64,000 bases of DNA from Kribbella kalugense (GTDB lineage: Bacteria; Actinomycetota; Actinomycetes; Propionibacteriales; Kribbellaceae). The stretch spans positions 124,001 to 188,000 of the forward strand of contig NZ_SODF01000001.1 of NCBI RefSeq assembly GCF_004365875.1, given 5' to 3'. The notes beneath the pieces are model-generated. The model made no database searches. It was not told where the DNA came from and saw only the letters and a program-made list of their open reading frames with translations. The translations under genes were made by a program, and so were the position numbers. Positions 36,031 through 44,109 of the stretch are shown here, piece after piece (the stretch's first letter is position 1; the number at the start of each line of letters is the position of its first letter).

Positions 36031-36996
36031 TCAGGACGTGCTGACCCGGCGTCCGGTCTCATTCGACTGGATGGCGGCGTGGGCGAGTTCGAGGGCTCGG
36101 CGGCCGGCGCGGGCGTGGACGGGGGGCTGTTCGCCGGCGCGGAGCGCGGTCAGCAGGGCGTCGACGTGGCGGTCGAAGGTGCCGGCGAAGTTGCGGGACT
36201 CGTCGTCGAAGTACGTCGAGTGCCAGCGCTGCTCGACCGGATCGCCGGCCTTCGAGAACGTCAGCGCACGGACGGTGTCGTGGATGACCAGTCGGCCCTC
36301 GGTGCCGTTGATCTCGATGCGCTGGGTGTCGGGATAGGCGTACGACGAGTCGTAGCTGCCGAGCATCGTGCCGACCGCGCGGTTCTCGAACCCGAGGGCG
36401 AGCGCGACCGTGCTGAAGGCGCCGTACGTCTTGTCCGTCATCTGCGCGGCGACGCTCGCGATCGGTCCGACCAGATGTTCGAGCATGTCGAAGCCGTGGC
36501 ACTGGGTCTCGATCAGGTTCGCGTGCGGTGAGTTGCCGCGGTTGGCCTCGCCACCGAATCGCCAGGTCGCGAAGACGAGCTCGCCGAGTTCACCGGCGTC
36601 GATCAGGGCCTTCGCGCGCTGCACAGGTTCGGCGTACCGATGGTTGAAGTTGATCGCGAAGAACTGATCGCCGGCCTCGGTGAGCAGGGAGTCGGCCTCG
36701 GTGAGGTCGAACACGAGCGGCTTCTCGACCAGCAGCGGTACGCCGGTACGCACGAGCTTCAGCGTGATGTCGTAGTGGTCCTCGTTCGGCAGGCAGACCG
36801 TGACGAGCTCGGGCTGCTCTTTGTCCAGCAGCTCGTCGAGATCGGTGTACGGCGTCGTGCCGTACTTCTCGGCCCGCGCCCGCGTGCGGTCCGGCGTACG
36901 ACCGAAGATGCCGCAGAGCTCGGTGTCCTCGCGACGGGAGAAGATGCGGGCGTGGTGCTCGCCCCAGCCGCCGGCACCAACCACAGCGACCCTCAT
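36031..36996 (-). CDS. Gfo/Idh/MocA family oxidoreductase
   Basis: A 321-residue NAD(P)-dependent dehydrogenase of sugars or inositols. The N-terminal Rossmann loop is VAVVGAGGWGEHHARIFSRRED. The conserved PLLVEKPLVFDL contains the catalytic Lys region. The C-terminal beta-sheet domain includes QCHGFDMLEHLVGPIASVAAQM. It overlaps the zinc alcohol dehydrogenase gene by four bases, so the two act on the same substrate, most likely a polyol or sugar under control of the LacI protein at 38058. Confidence 0.9.
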   Translation of the reverse strand: MRVAVVGAGGWGEHHARIFSRREDTELCGIFGRTPDRTRARAEKYGTTPYTDLDELLDKEQPELVTVCLPNEDHYDITLKLVRTGVPLLVEKPLVFDLTEADSLLTEAGDQFFAINFNHRYAEPVQRAKALIDAGELGELVFATWRFGGEANRGNSPHANLIETQCHGFDMLEHLVGPIASVAAQMTDKTYGAFSTVALALGFENRAVGTMLGSYDSSYAYPDTQRIEINGTEGRLVIHDTVRALTFSKAGDPVEQRWHSTYFDDESRNFAGTFDRHVDALLTALRAGEQPPVHARAGRRALELAHAAIQSNETGRRVSTS

Positions 36997-38000
36997 GCAG
37001 CGCCTTCCTGGGTGATGACGACCTTGCCGGTCTCGCCGGTCATGAACAGGCGGAACGCCTCGCCGATCTCGCTGACCGGGAAGCGGTGGCTGATCACCCG
37101 GGAGATGAGGTCCTGATGCTCCGCGAGCACGGCGAGGTTGCCGGGCATCTCGTCGTACCGGAAGTACTCGCTGCCGAGGATCGCGTGCTCGGGGGCGATG
37201 AGGTCGCTGGACACATCGATGGTGATGGACTCGCCGTGGCCGACGCAGATCAGGACACCGCGCTGGCTGATCAGGTCGAGCGCGGCGCGGCGGGCGGATT
37301 CCTTGCCGGAGGCATCGAATGCGAGGTCGGGGCTACCAGCGGCCTTGAGATCGTCGGCGAGCAGCGGGATCGCGCCGAAGGACTCGGCGAAATCGAGCCG
37401 CCAGCGGGAGAAGTCGGAGATGTAGACCGGGACGTCGGCGCCGAACTTGAGTTTGCTCATCACGGTCAGGCCGAGGCCGATCGGGCCGGCGCCGGCGATG
37501 TAGACGCTCTCGACGTCCTGCCGGACCAGGGCCGCGCGACCGAGGGCGTGGCTGCTGGTGCCCATCACGTCGAGCAGCATCGTGGCGTTGCCGATCTCGA
37601 TGTCGTCGGTGATCGGGAAGAAGTTCGACTCGTGCACCAGCTCGTACGGGCCGTAGCCGCCGTCGTTGGTGAAGCCCATGTCGGCGCGCTTGGCCAGGCA
37701 CTGGTTGGTCGCGTTCAACTTGCAGCTGCGGCACTCGCCGCAGAAGTCCATCAGGAAGACGGCCCCGCGGCTGCCGACGGGCGTGCTGGCGCCTTCGCCG
37801 GCCTGCAGCACGGTGCCGGCGGCTTCATGTCCGGGTACGACGTCCGAGCCGTCGTAGTACTGGCCTCGGTCGGTGCCGCAGAGGGCGTTGGCCTGGACGG
37901 CGAGGAGGAGCTGGCCGGGGCCGGGGTCCGGGTACTCGTGGTCCGCGAACTCGATGTTTCCGGCGCCGGTGAACCTGGGAGCGAGGGCGGTACGCGTCAT
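36993..38000 (-). CDS. zinc-dependent alcohol/polyol dehydrogenase (MDR family)
   Basis: A 335-residue medium-chain dehydrogenase. The catalytic zinc ligands are suggested by NALCGTDRG and PGHEAAG. The structural zinc lobe is FCGECRSCKLNATNQC with four cysteines. The nucleotide-binding loop is VYIAGAGPIGLGLTVMSKLKFG. Related enzymes oxidise sorbitol, threonine or inositol-type alcohols. The ATG at 38000 is chosen because longer frames read through the operator-like palindrome at 38011-38026. It is the first gene of the pair with the Gfo/Idh oxidoreductase. Confidence 0.9.
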   Translation of the reverse strand: MTRTALAPRFTGAGNIEFADHEYPDPGPGQLLLAVQANALCGTDRGQYYDGSDVVPGHEAAGTVLQAGEGASTPVGSRGAVFLMDFCGECRSCKLNATNQCLAKRADMGFTNDGGYGPYELVHESNFFPITDDIEIGNATMLLDVMGTSSHALGRAALVRQDVESVYIAGAGPIGLGLTVMSKLKFGADVPVYISDFSRWRLDFAESFGAIPLLADDLKAAGSPDLAFDASGKESARRAALDLISQRGVLICVGHGESITIDVSSDLIAPEHAILGSEYFRYDEMPGNLAVLAEHQDLISRVISHRFPVSEIGEAFRLFMTGETGKVVITQEGAA

Positions 38001-38010
38001 GCTGGTGGAA

Positions 38011-38026
38011 TTTACTACGTAGCAAA
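38011..38026. promoter_or_regulatory. LacI-type operator
   Basis: TTTACTACGTAGCAAA is a 16-base near-perfect palindrome centred on CG (arms TTTnCTA and TAGnAAA). It sits 11 bases upstream of the alcohol dehydrogenase start and 32 bases downstream of the LacI stop, which makes it the likely binding site of that LacI protein. Confidence 0.8.
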
Positions 38027-38057
38027 TCCTGCGCACAAGGGGTTGTCGAGTGTGCGT

Positions 38058-39041
38058 TCAGCGGGCCGAGCTCTCCCGGACGCGGAGTTCGTAGCCGGCC
38101 ATCCGGTGCTGCGGGACGTGATCCTCGTCGAGCTGCTCCTCGAGCAGATCGAGCGCGGTGCTCGCGATGTCGTCGAGCAGCGGGGCGATCGTGCTCAGAC
38201 TCGGGGTCGACAAACTCGACTCGATGATGTCGTCGAAACCGATCACGGAGACATCGCCGGGTACGTCGACGTTGCCGCGCTGCAGCGCTCGGAGGGCGCC
38301 GAGCGCCGCGGAGTCGTTCATCGCGAAGATGCCGTCGGGTTGCAGGTCGGCGAAGGTCCGGGTGATCGCGTCCGCGGCCGCCGCGGTGGTCCACTCGCTC
38401 TCGACGATCAGCGCCGGGTCGACGTCGAGGCCGTGCTTCTTGAGCGCGGCCTGGTAGCCCTGACGGCGGAGTTGGTACGAGCGTCTCGGGCCGTTGTTCG
38501 CGCCGAGCAGGAGGATCCGTCGCCGACCGGTGTCGAGCAGATGGGTGACTGCGGCCTGCGCCGCCTCGCGGTTCTTGATGCCGACGTGGTCGATCGTGCT
38601 GCCGGGCTCGCGGTCGCCGACCAGAACCACCGGATGCTTGCCGCGCTGATCCGACCGGCTGAGGGCGACCGCGCTCATGATCACGCCGTCGGTGAGGACC
38701 TCGCCGCCGCCGCGGAGTAGCTCCAGTTCGAGGTCGTGGCGGCCGCCGGTGGTTTCGACGAGGACCGTCGTACCGCGGGCTCGGGCTGCTGCGATGACCG
38801 ACTCGGCGAGGTCGGCGAAGTACCGCTCCTGGAAGGTCGGGACGGCGAGCGTGACGGTCCCGGTGCGGCCGGTGCGGAGCCGGCGGGCGGCCGTGTTCGG
38901 GCGGTAGCCGAGGGCGTCGAGGCTGGCCTGGACGCGGGCGCGGGTGGCGGGGGAGACGTGGACGTAGTCGTTCACCACGTTCGAGACGGTGCGCTGGGAC
39001 ACGCCTGCGTGGCGGGCCACGTCGGACATGCTGACCGCCAC
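38058..39041 (-). CDS. LacI family transcriptional regulator
   Basis: A 327-residue repressor. The HTH is MSDVARHAGVSQRTVSNVVNDYVHVSPATRARV and the hinge is NTAARRLRTGRTGTVTLAVP. The sensor domain ends VSVIGFDDIIESSLSTPSLSTI. The GTG at 39041 has GGAG five bases upstream; an ATG at 39029 is the alternative. It lies directly upstream of the polyol-type dehydrogenase pair, and the palindrome at 38011-38026 sits between them, so it probably represses that pair. It is divergent from the acyl-CoA dehydrogenase gene. Confidence 0.92.
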   Translation of the reverse strand: MAVSMSDVARHAGVSQRTVSNVVNDYVHVSPATRARVQASLDALGYRPNTAARRLRTGRTGTVTLAVPTFQERYFADLAESVIAAARARGTTVLVETTGGRHDLELELLRGGGEVLTDGVIMSAVALSRSDQRGKHPVVLVGDREPGSTIDHVGIKNREAAQAAVTHLLDTGRRRILLLGANNGPRRSYQLRRQGYQAALKKHGLDVDPALIVESEWTTAAAADAITRTFADLQPDGIFAMNDSAALGALRALQRGNVDVPGDVSVIGFDDIIESSLSTPSLSTIAPLLDDIASTALDLLEEQLDEDHVPQHRMAGYELRVRESSAR

Positions 39042-39123
39042 TACCGCTCCTTCGGGCCTGGTTTGCGTCAGGTTATCAAGGCTAGACGTGACCTGGGTTG
39101 TAACTTCGGTTTACAGTTGCGGC

Positions 39124-40428
39124 ATGAGCCTTCAGGAGAGGACCCGCGGGCGCCGGGACGCGATCGGGGTCGGCGTTGCCCTGCTCAACAAGCTGGCGCG
39201 GTCGCGGACGATCGACCGGTTCGGGCTGCGGAAGCCGGCCGAGCGCGCGGTGTTCGAGGCGACCAAGACCGGATTCCGGACGGCCGGAGCACTCTCTCGG
39301 CGGTTCACAGCCGTCTCGAGGCCCGCGTCACCGTCCCGTCTTCCGGCGGCCCGCGGGACCGGGCGGTTCGATCTGACGCCGACCGAGGACCAGCAGATGA
39401 TGGTCGACGTGGTCCGGTCGTTCGCGGCCGACGTACTGCGTCCTGCTGCTTCAGCCGCGGATTCGGCCTGTGCGACGGAGGCCAAGGTGTTGGAGTCGTC
39501 GGCGGACCTCGGGCTGAGCCTGATCGAGGTTCCGGAGGAGCTCGGCGGCATCGTGACCGAGCGGTCGGCGATGACCGGCGTACTGGTCGCGGAGGCGCTC
39601 GCCTACGGCGATATGGGCCAGGCGGTCGCGTGTCTGGCGCCCTCGGCGGTGAGTACGGCGATCTCGCTGTGGGGTGACGAGACGCAGCAGGCGACGTACC
39701 TGCCTTCCTTTACTGGCTCGACAGTGCCTGCCGCCGCGCTGGCGCTGGTCGAGCCGCGGGTGCTGTTCGATCCGTTTGACCTCCGGACCCGCTGGACCGG
39801 TGGATTGCTGAACGGCGTGAAGTCGCTGGTACCGCGCGGTGCCGAGGCGGAGCTGTTCGTGATCGGGGCGCAGACGGACGCCGGGCCGGCCTTGTTCGTG
39901 GTCGAGGCGGACCACCCGGGCGTGACGATCGAGGCCGAGCCGTCGATGGGGTTGCGGGCTGCCTCGCTGAGCCGGGTGATCCTGACCGACGTACCCGCGG
40001 TGCAGTTGGGGTCGCTCGAGGACTACGCCGAGTGCGTGCGGCTGTCCCGTCTGGGGTGGTGCGCGTTGGCGCTCGGTACGGCGCGGGCGGTGCTCGACTA
40101 TGTGACGCCGTACGTGAACTCGCGTGAGGCGTTCGGCGAACCGATCAGTCACCGGCAGTCGGTGGCGTTCATGGTGGCGAACATCGGGATCGAGCTCGAG
40201 GGCATGAAGCTGGTCACGTACCGGGCCGGATCGCGTGCGTCGCAAGGGCTTTCGTTCGCGCGGGAGGCGGCGTTGGCGCGACGGTTGTGCACCGAGAAGG
40301 GCATGCAGATCGGGACGGACGGCGTACAACTGCTCGGCGGGCACGGGTTCGTGAAGGAACATCCGGTGGAGCGGTGGTACCGCGACCTGCGAGCCATCGG
40401 CGTGATGGAAGGTGCGGTGCTGGTCTGA
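39124..40428 (+). CDS. acyl-CoA dehydrogenase family protein, first of a pair
   Basis: A 434-residue flavoprotein. An unusual N-terminal extension of about 75 residues (MSLQERTRGRRDAIGVGVA) precedes the family fold starting FDLTPTEDQQMMVDVVRSFAADVLRP. Middle and C-terminal domains are recognisable (LLGGHGFVKEHPVERWYRDLRAIGVMEGAVLV). The protein ends right after the MEG segment that normally holds the catalytic Glu, so it lacks the usual last 20 residues. Its stop overlaps the start of the second dehydrogenase as TGATG, so the two may form one heteromeric enzyme. Confidence 0.88.
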   Translation: MSLQERTRGRRDAIGVGVALLNKLARSRTIDRFGLRKPAERAVFEATKTGFRTAGALSRRFTAVSRPASPSRLPAARGTGRFDLTPTEDQQMMVDVVRSFAADVLRPAASAADSACATEAKVLESSADLGLSLIEVPEELGGIVTERSAMTGVLVAEALAYGDMGQAVACLAPSAVSTAISLWGDETQQATYLPSFTGSTVPAAALALVEPRVLFDPFDLRTRWTGGLLNGVKSLVPRGAEAELFVIGAQTDAGPALFVVEADHPGVTIEAEPSMGLRAASLSRVILTDVPAVQLGSLEDYAECVRLSRLGWCALALGTARAVLDYVTPYVNSREAFGEPISHRQSVAFMVANIGIELEGMKLVTYRAGSRASQGLSFAREAALARRLCTEKGMQIGTDGVQLLGGHGFVKEHPVERWYRDLRAIGVMEGAVLV

Positions 40429-41630
40429 TGATCAACCTAGAAACCCCTCGCAAGTTCCGGGCCTTCGTCAACCAGGCGCACCAGGTCGCGGCGGAGATGC
40501 TGCGGCCGAACTCGCGCCGCTACGACCTGGCCGAGCACGAGTACCCGGTCGAGTTGGACATGCTGGCCGCGATGGTCGACGGGTTAGGTGCCTCAGGCAC
40601 CGGTTCGGGCGCGGGCGCTTCCGGCGTACGGCGTACTGCGGCTGGGGAGGACGGTGTCGTCAACGGGTCGAACCTGTCGTCGGTGCTGTCGATCATGGAG
40701 ATGTGCTGGGGTGACGTCGGACTGTTGCTGTCGATGCCGCGGCAGGGCCTCGGCAACTCGGCGATCGCATCGGTGGCATCGGACGAACAGTTGCGGCGGT
40801 TCGACGGAGTCTGGGCCGCGATGGCGATCACCGAACCGGACTGTGGATCGGACTCGGCGAACATCCGGACGACTGCCCGGCTCGACGGCAACGACTACGT
40901 GCTGGACGGCGAGAAGATCTTCGTCACCGCCGGCGGACGCTGCGACGCCGTGGTCGTGTGGGCGACGCTGGACAAGTCACTCGGCCGGGCCGCGATCAAG
41001 TCCTTCGTGGTCATGAAGGACACGCCAGGGATGACGGTCGAACGGCTCGAGCACAAGCTCGGCATCCGCGCGTCTGACACCGCGACCATCCGGTTCGAGA
41101 ACTGCCGGGTCCCGCGCGAGAACCTGCTCGGCTCGGCCGACATCGACAAGGGTTTCGCTGGTGTCATGCAGACCTTTGACAACACTCGGCCACTGGTCGC
41201 CGCGATGGCGGTCGGCTGCGCCCGCGCGTCCCTCGAGCTCACCCGGGATCTGTTGGCCGTGGCCGGCGTACAGCTCGACTACGACCGACCCGTCCATCTG
41301 CAGCCCGCCGCGGCCGCGACGTACCTGTCGATGGAAGCCGACTGGGAGGCCGCCTACCTCCTCACCCTGCAGGCCGCCTGGATGGCCGACAACGGCCAGC
41401 CCAACTCCCTCCAAGCGTCCATGGCCAAAGCCAAAGCCGGCCGCACCGCCAACGACGTAACCCTCCGCTGCGTAGAACTAACCAGCTCTCTCGGCTACTC
41501 CGAACACCACCTCCTGGAAAAGTGGTCGAGAGACAGCAAAATCCTCGACATCTTCGAAGGCACCCAACAGATCCAACAACTAATCGTCGCCCGCCGCCTA
41601 CTCGGAAAGACCTCCGCCGAACTGAAGTAG
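40428..41630 (+). CDS. acyl-CoA dehydrogenase family protein, second of a pair
   Basis: A 400-residue acyl-CoA dehydrogenase. The FAD/substrate motif is WAAMAITEPDCGSDSANIRTTARL. DYVLDGEKIFVTAGGRCDAVVVWA, FDNTRPLVAAMAVGCARASLELT and the complete C-terminal signature ILDIFEGTQQIQQLIVARRLLG with the Glu follow. It starts at the ATG at 40428. It oxidises an acyl-CoA to the enoyl-CoA. Heteromeric pairs of this sort occur in steroid and branched-acyl catabolism in actinomycetes, but the substrate here is not indicated. Confidence 0.9.
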   Translation: MINLETPRKFRAFVNQAHQVAAEMLRPNSRRYDLAEHEYPVELDMLAAMVDGLGASGTGSGAGASGVRRTAAGEDGVVNGSNLSSVLSIMEMCWGDVGLLLSMPRQGLGNSAIASVASDEQLRRFDGVWAAMAITEPDCGSDSANIRTTARLDGNDYVLDGEKIFVTAGGRCDAVVVWATLDKSLGRAAIKSFVVMKDTPGMTVERLEHKLGIRASDTATIRFENCRVPRENLLGSADIDKGFAGVMQTFDNTRPLVAAMAVGCARASLELTRDLLAVAGVQLDYDRPVHLQPAAAATYLSMEADWEAAYLLTLQAAWMADNGQPNSLQASMAKAKAGRTANDVTLRCVELTSSLGYSEHHLLEKWSRDSKILDIFEGTQQIQQLIVARRLLGKTSAELK

Positions 41631-41631
41631 C

Positions 41632-41766
41632 CCGCGCACGGTCGTATGACGACGGCAGCATGTGCGTGTACATCTGCAGCGTGAACCCCGGATCGTGGTG
41701 ACCGAGGTACTCGGAAAGCTCCTTGAGGTTGACCCCGTCCGCGAGCGTAATGCCGGCGAAGTAGTG
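41632..41766 (-). pseudogene. C-terminal remnant of a tyrosine integrase
   Basis: Read on the minus strand from 41766, the frame gives HYFAGITLADGVNLKELSEY followed by LGHHDPGFTLQMYTHMLPSS and YDRARA. This is the C-terminal box of actinophage/ICE integrases, including the catalytic Tyr codon at 41668-41670 (in MYTHMLP). Everything upstream, including the Arg of the R-H box, is missing. The frame is directly abutted by the membrane-protein gene at 41768. Only about 45 codons survive, and there is no start. It is a scar of an integrated element that lies exactly at the left edge of the stress gene block. Confidence 0.8.
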
Positions 41767-41767
41767 G

Positions 41768-42133
41768 TCAGAAGATGTAGAAGGCGGTGACGACGGCCGG
41801 GAGGATGCCGAGGAGGAGCCACGGGGAGAGCGGTTTGCGGCGGTGGATCGCGAGGATGCCTGCGGCGGTGAGGATGCCGATCACGCCGGACATGAACCAC
41901 AGGCCGACGCCGCGTCCGAAATCGGTGGCCGCGACTCCGATGCTGTAGACGGCCAACGTGACAGCGGGAACCGTACCGACGTGGAACACGACCGCGGACA
42001 CAACCCAGCGCTGGACGGTCTCGATGTTCATCGGGCGCGGAGTGCGCCGACGTCGTGCCATCCGCCGCTCGGCGGGTCGCGGCCGTTCTGGAGCCGGCTC
42101 CTGTGGTTCGGTGTTCTGCGCCTGCTCCATCAT
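41768..42133 (-). CDS. small three-helix membrane protein
   Basis: About 121 residues. A basic N-terminal cytoplasmic region (PERPRPAERRMARRRRTPRP) precedes three membrane segments (VSAVVFHVGTVPAVTLAVYSI, GLWFMSGVIGILTAAGILAIH, LSPWLLLGILPAVVTAFYIF). No family recognised. Several starts are possible (ATG 42130, ATG 42133, TTG 42148), none with a good ribosome binding site. It is divergent from the OhrR-like regulator with the likely operator between them, so it is probably the target of that regulator. Confidence 0.65.
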   Translation of the reverse strand: MMEQAQNTEPQEPAPERPRPAERRMARRRRTPRPMNIETVQRWVVSAVVFHVGTVPAVTLAVYSIGVAATDFGRGVGLWFMSGVIGILTAAGILAIHRRKPLSPWLLLGILPAVVTAFYIF

Positions 42134-42151
42134 CACTGTCGTGTCCAATCC

Positions 42152-42175
42152 TTAGTGTACTAACAATTAGTCTAC
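42152..42175. promoter_or_regulatory. MarR-type operator in the divergent promoter
   Basis: TTAGTGTACTAA (42152-42163) is a palindrome with TTAGT/ACTAA arms, followed by TTAGTCTAC (42167-42175). The site is AT-rich in GC-rich DNA and fills the short gap between the membrane-protein gene and the MarR gene. That is where a MarR-family protein would control both. Confidence 0.7.
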
Positions 42176-42197
42176 ATATGATTGGTACGCTGGTGGC

Positions 42198-42698
42198 ATG
42201 GCAGCGACGAAGATCACGCCGGCCGACAACGTGCTGGCGCTCGAGCAGCAGGTTTGCTTCGCCCTGGCGGTGGCCGCGCGGACCGTCATCGCGCTGTACC
42301 GGCCGGTTCTCGAGCCGATGGGCCTGACGCATCCGCAGTACCTGGTCATGTTGGCACTGTGGGAGTTCGAGCCGGTTTCGGTGAAGGATCTGTCCGGAAT
42401 GCTGCAGCTGGAGCCGGCGACGCTCTCGCCGTTGCTGAAGCGCCTCGAAGCCGCCGGCCTCCTGCGTCGCGACCGCTCGGCGGCAGACGAGCGCTCGCTG
42501 GCTGTCGTTCTGACCGACGAAGGCCGAGCACTTCGGGACCAGGCCCTGGAGGTGCCGCCGGCCATCGTCGAGCGCCTCGGCATGGACGTCGACGAACTCA
42601 TGGACCTGCACGGCAGGCTGACCAGAGTCATCGCGGCGGCCACGGATGGTCGAAGCTCTGGCGGCCGCCGTGGACGAGCGGTCGACGGCCAGACCTAG
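42198..42698 (+). CDS. MarR family regulator, OhrR-like
   Basis: A 166-residue winged-helix repressor. EQQVCFALAVAARTVIALYRPVLEPMGLTHPQYLVMLALWE closely follows the OhrR pattern. Cys20 is in the position of the peroxide-sensing cysteine. The recognition helix is VKDLSGMLQLEPATLSPLLKRLEAAGLLRRDRSAADERS. OhrR proteins release DNA when this Cys is oxidised by organic hydroperoxides. The usual ohr gene is not adjacent; the divergent gene is the small membrane protein. The ATG is at 42198. The 3' end overlaps the convergent DUF1931 gene by four bases. Confidence 0.88.
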   Translation: MAATKITPADNVLALEQQVCFALAVAARTVIALYRPVLEPMGLTHPQYLVMLALWEFEPVSVKDLSGMLQLEPATLSPLLKRLEAAGLLRRDRSAADERSLAVVLTDEGRALRDQALEVPPAIVERLGMDVDELMDLHGRLTRVIAAATDGRSSGGRRGRAVDGQT

Positions 42699-43144
42699 AG
42701 CAGCAGCCGGAAGATGTGGAACGCCTGTTCCCAGTGCGCTGTCTGTGGATTCTTGACGTCGGGGTCGATGACCTTGATCGTCCGGGCGAGTGCGACGCTC
42801 AGCCCTCCTACCACCTCGGGCAGGCGGGATTCGGTGTCCTCGCCGACGGTCACGCCGAGCGGTGGCCACGTCGTCAGCTGGGCCAGGATCGGCTGAAGCT
42901 CGATCTCCTCGTCGAGCTCGCGGAACTCGTGCATGCTCTGCTGCAATCCCATGGTGATAGGCAGGTCGCGCAGTTGGAGGATGTCCCGGCCGTTCGCTTT
43001 CGCCGTGCCCTGGCCGATCATCAGGAGATCGTGGAGCTTGTCGCCGACGAAGTCGCTGTAGCGCTTGAGGTCATCTTTGTCGACGTCCAGACCCGCCGCG
43101 GCGCGGAAGAAGCGCTCGAACCTGTGTACAGCCATGACCGTCAT
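42695..43144 (-). CDS. DUF1931 family protein (histone-fold type)
   Basis: A 149-residue protein almost entirely of family consensus: AVHRFERFFRAAAGLDVDKDDLKRYSDFVGDKLHDLL, then TAKANGRDILQLRDLPITMGLQQSMHEF, and ending KNPQTAHWEQAFHIFRLLL. DUF1931 proteins are known structurally as single-chain doublets of the histone fold, so DNA binding or a structural role is plausible; the cellular function is not established. The ATG at 43144 overlaps the PrsW stop as ATGA, with ATG 43135 as alternative. It closes the DoxX-like/PrsW/DUF1931 operon. Confidence 0.9.
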   Translation of the reverse strand: MTVMAVHRFERFFRAAAGLDVDKDDLKRYSDFVGDKLHDLLMIGQGTAKANGRDILQLRDLPITMGLQQSMHEFRELDEEIELQPILAQLTTWPPLGVTVGEDTESRLPEVVGGLSVALARTIKVIDPDVKNPQTAHWEQAFHIFRLLL

Positions 43145-44109
43145 GCCGTCTCCTCTTTGTGCAGTGCTGTCGCATGCGCCTTCTCGGGCGGTGTTCTTCG
43201 CCAGCTGACTCTGAGGGTGGCGAGGCCCACCAACGCCACCACGGCCAGGAGACCGATGGACAGCAGCGTGAACACGTGCACCTGCTCAGAGGTGGGCGTC
43301 GGCAGATACCCCATCGAGAGGAGCCGGTACTGCCACGACGTACCGGTGAGCACGAACGTGAGTGCGAGCGCGATGCTGTGGCTGGAGTCCCACAAGGCGT
43401 GCAGCACCGAGACCCACAGGTACATGAGCAGAACCGCCCGATTGAAGCGGAATCGCCCTGCGCGTGCCTCCCGGAACAACACTCCTCCGAGGACCGCCGT
43501 CCAGAGCCCATGCCCGAACGGCGCCAGCATGCTCCGCAGCAGCTCCGTCTCGACGAGAGCGGTCAACGACAGGCCTTTGACGGTCAGCAACGCGTTGAAT
43601 GCGTATCCGGCCGATTCGAACGCCGCGAAACCGAAGCCGACCGCGGCACCCAGCACAAACCCGTCGCGCCCATGACGCTGTGCGAGGTGGCGGGTGACGA
43701 AGACGAGAGCGCCGAGTTTGGCGGCCTCCTCGATCAGGCCGACGCCGAGGAACAACCAAGGGGAGGGCTGCAGCAGATAGGTCTCCAACAAGGATGCTGC
43801 GAGCACACCCAACAGTCCACCGATCACAAAGGCTTTGACGATGAGCTCGGCGGTGACGTGGGTGTCCCGCCACCTTTCGAACGCCCAGGCGACGAAGGTC
43901 ACGGGGACGAGGAAACTGCCGAGCAGGATCAGCGTCGGTACCAGGTTGGCGTTGCCTGTCAGCAGCGTGACGATGAGGCTGGTGAGCCACAGGACGAAGC
44001 CGGCCAGAAAGATCCGTACCCACTGAGTGTCTCGCCGGTGTGCCGATCCCGCGCCGTGGGGATTGTCAGGCAGTCGGACAAACGGAGTACCCGCGGACAC
44101 CTGGTTCAC
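43141..44109 (-). CDS. PrsW family intramembrane metalloprotease
   Basis: A 322-residue protein with about eight membrane segments and the family motifs in order. LIEEAAKLG comes near residue 128, FGFAAFESAGYAF near 155, FGHGLWTAVLGG near 200 and VLHALWDSSHS near 235. The Glu and His residues form the metal site. PrsW cleaves anti-sigma factors within the membrane to switch on stress responses in Bacillus. Here the target is unknown. It overlaps both neighbours by four bases in a three-gene operon. Confidence 0.9.
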   Translation of the reverse strand: MNQVSAGTPFVRLPDNPHGAGSAHRRDTQWVRIFLAGFVLWLTSLIVTLLTGNANLVPTLILLGSFLVPVTFVAWAFERWRDTHVTAELIVKAFVIGGLLGVLAASLLETYLLQPSPWLFLGVGLIEEAAKLGALVFVTRHLAQRHGRDGFVLGAAVGFGFAAFESAGYAFNALLTVKGLSLTALVETELLRSMLAPFGHGLWTAVLGGVLFREARAGRFRFNRAVLLMYLWVSVLHALWDSSHSIALALTFVLTGTSWQYRLLSMGYLPTPTSEQVHVFTLLSIGLLAVVALVGLATLRVSWRRTPPEKAHATALHKEETA

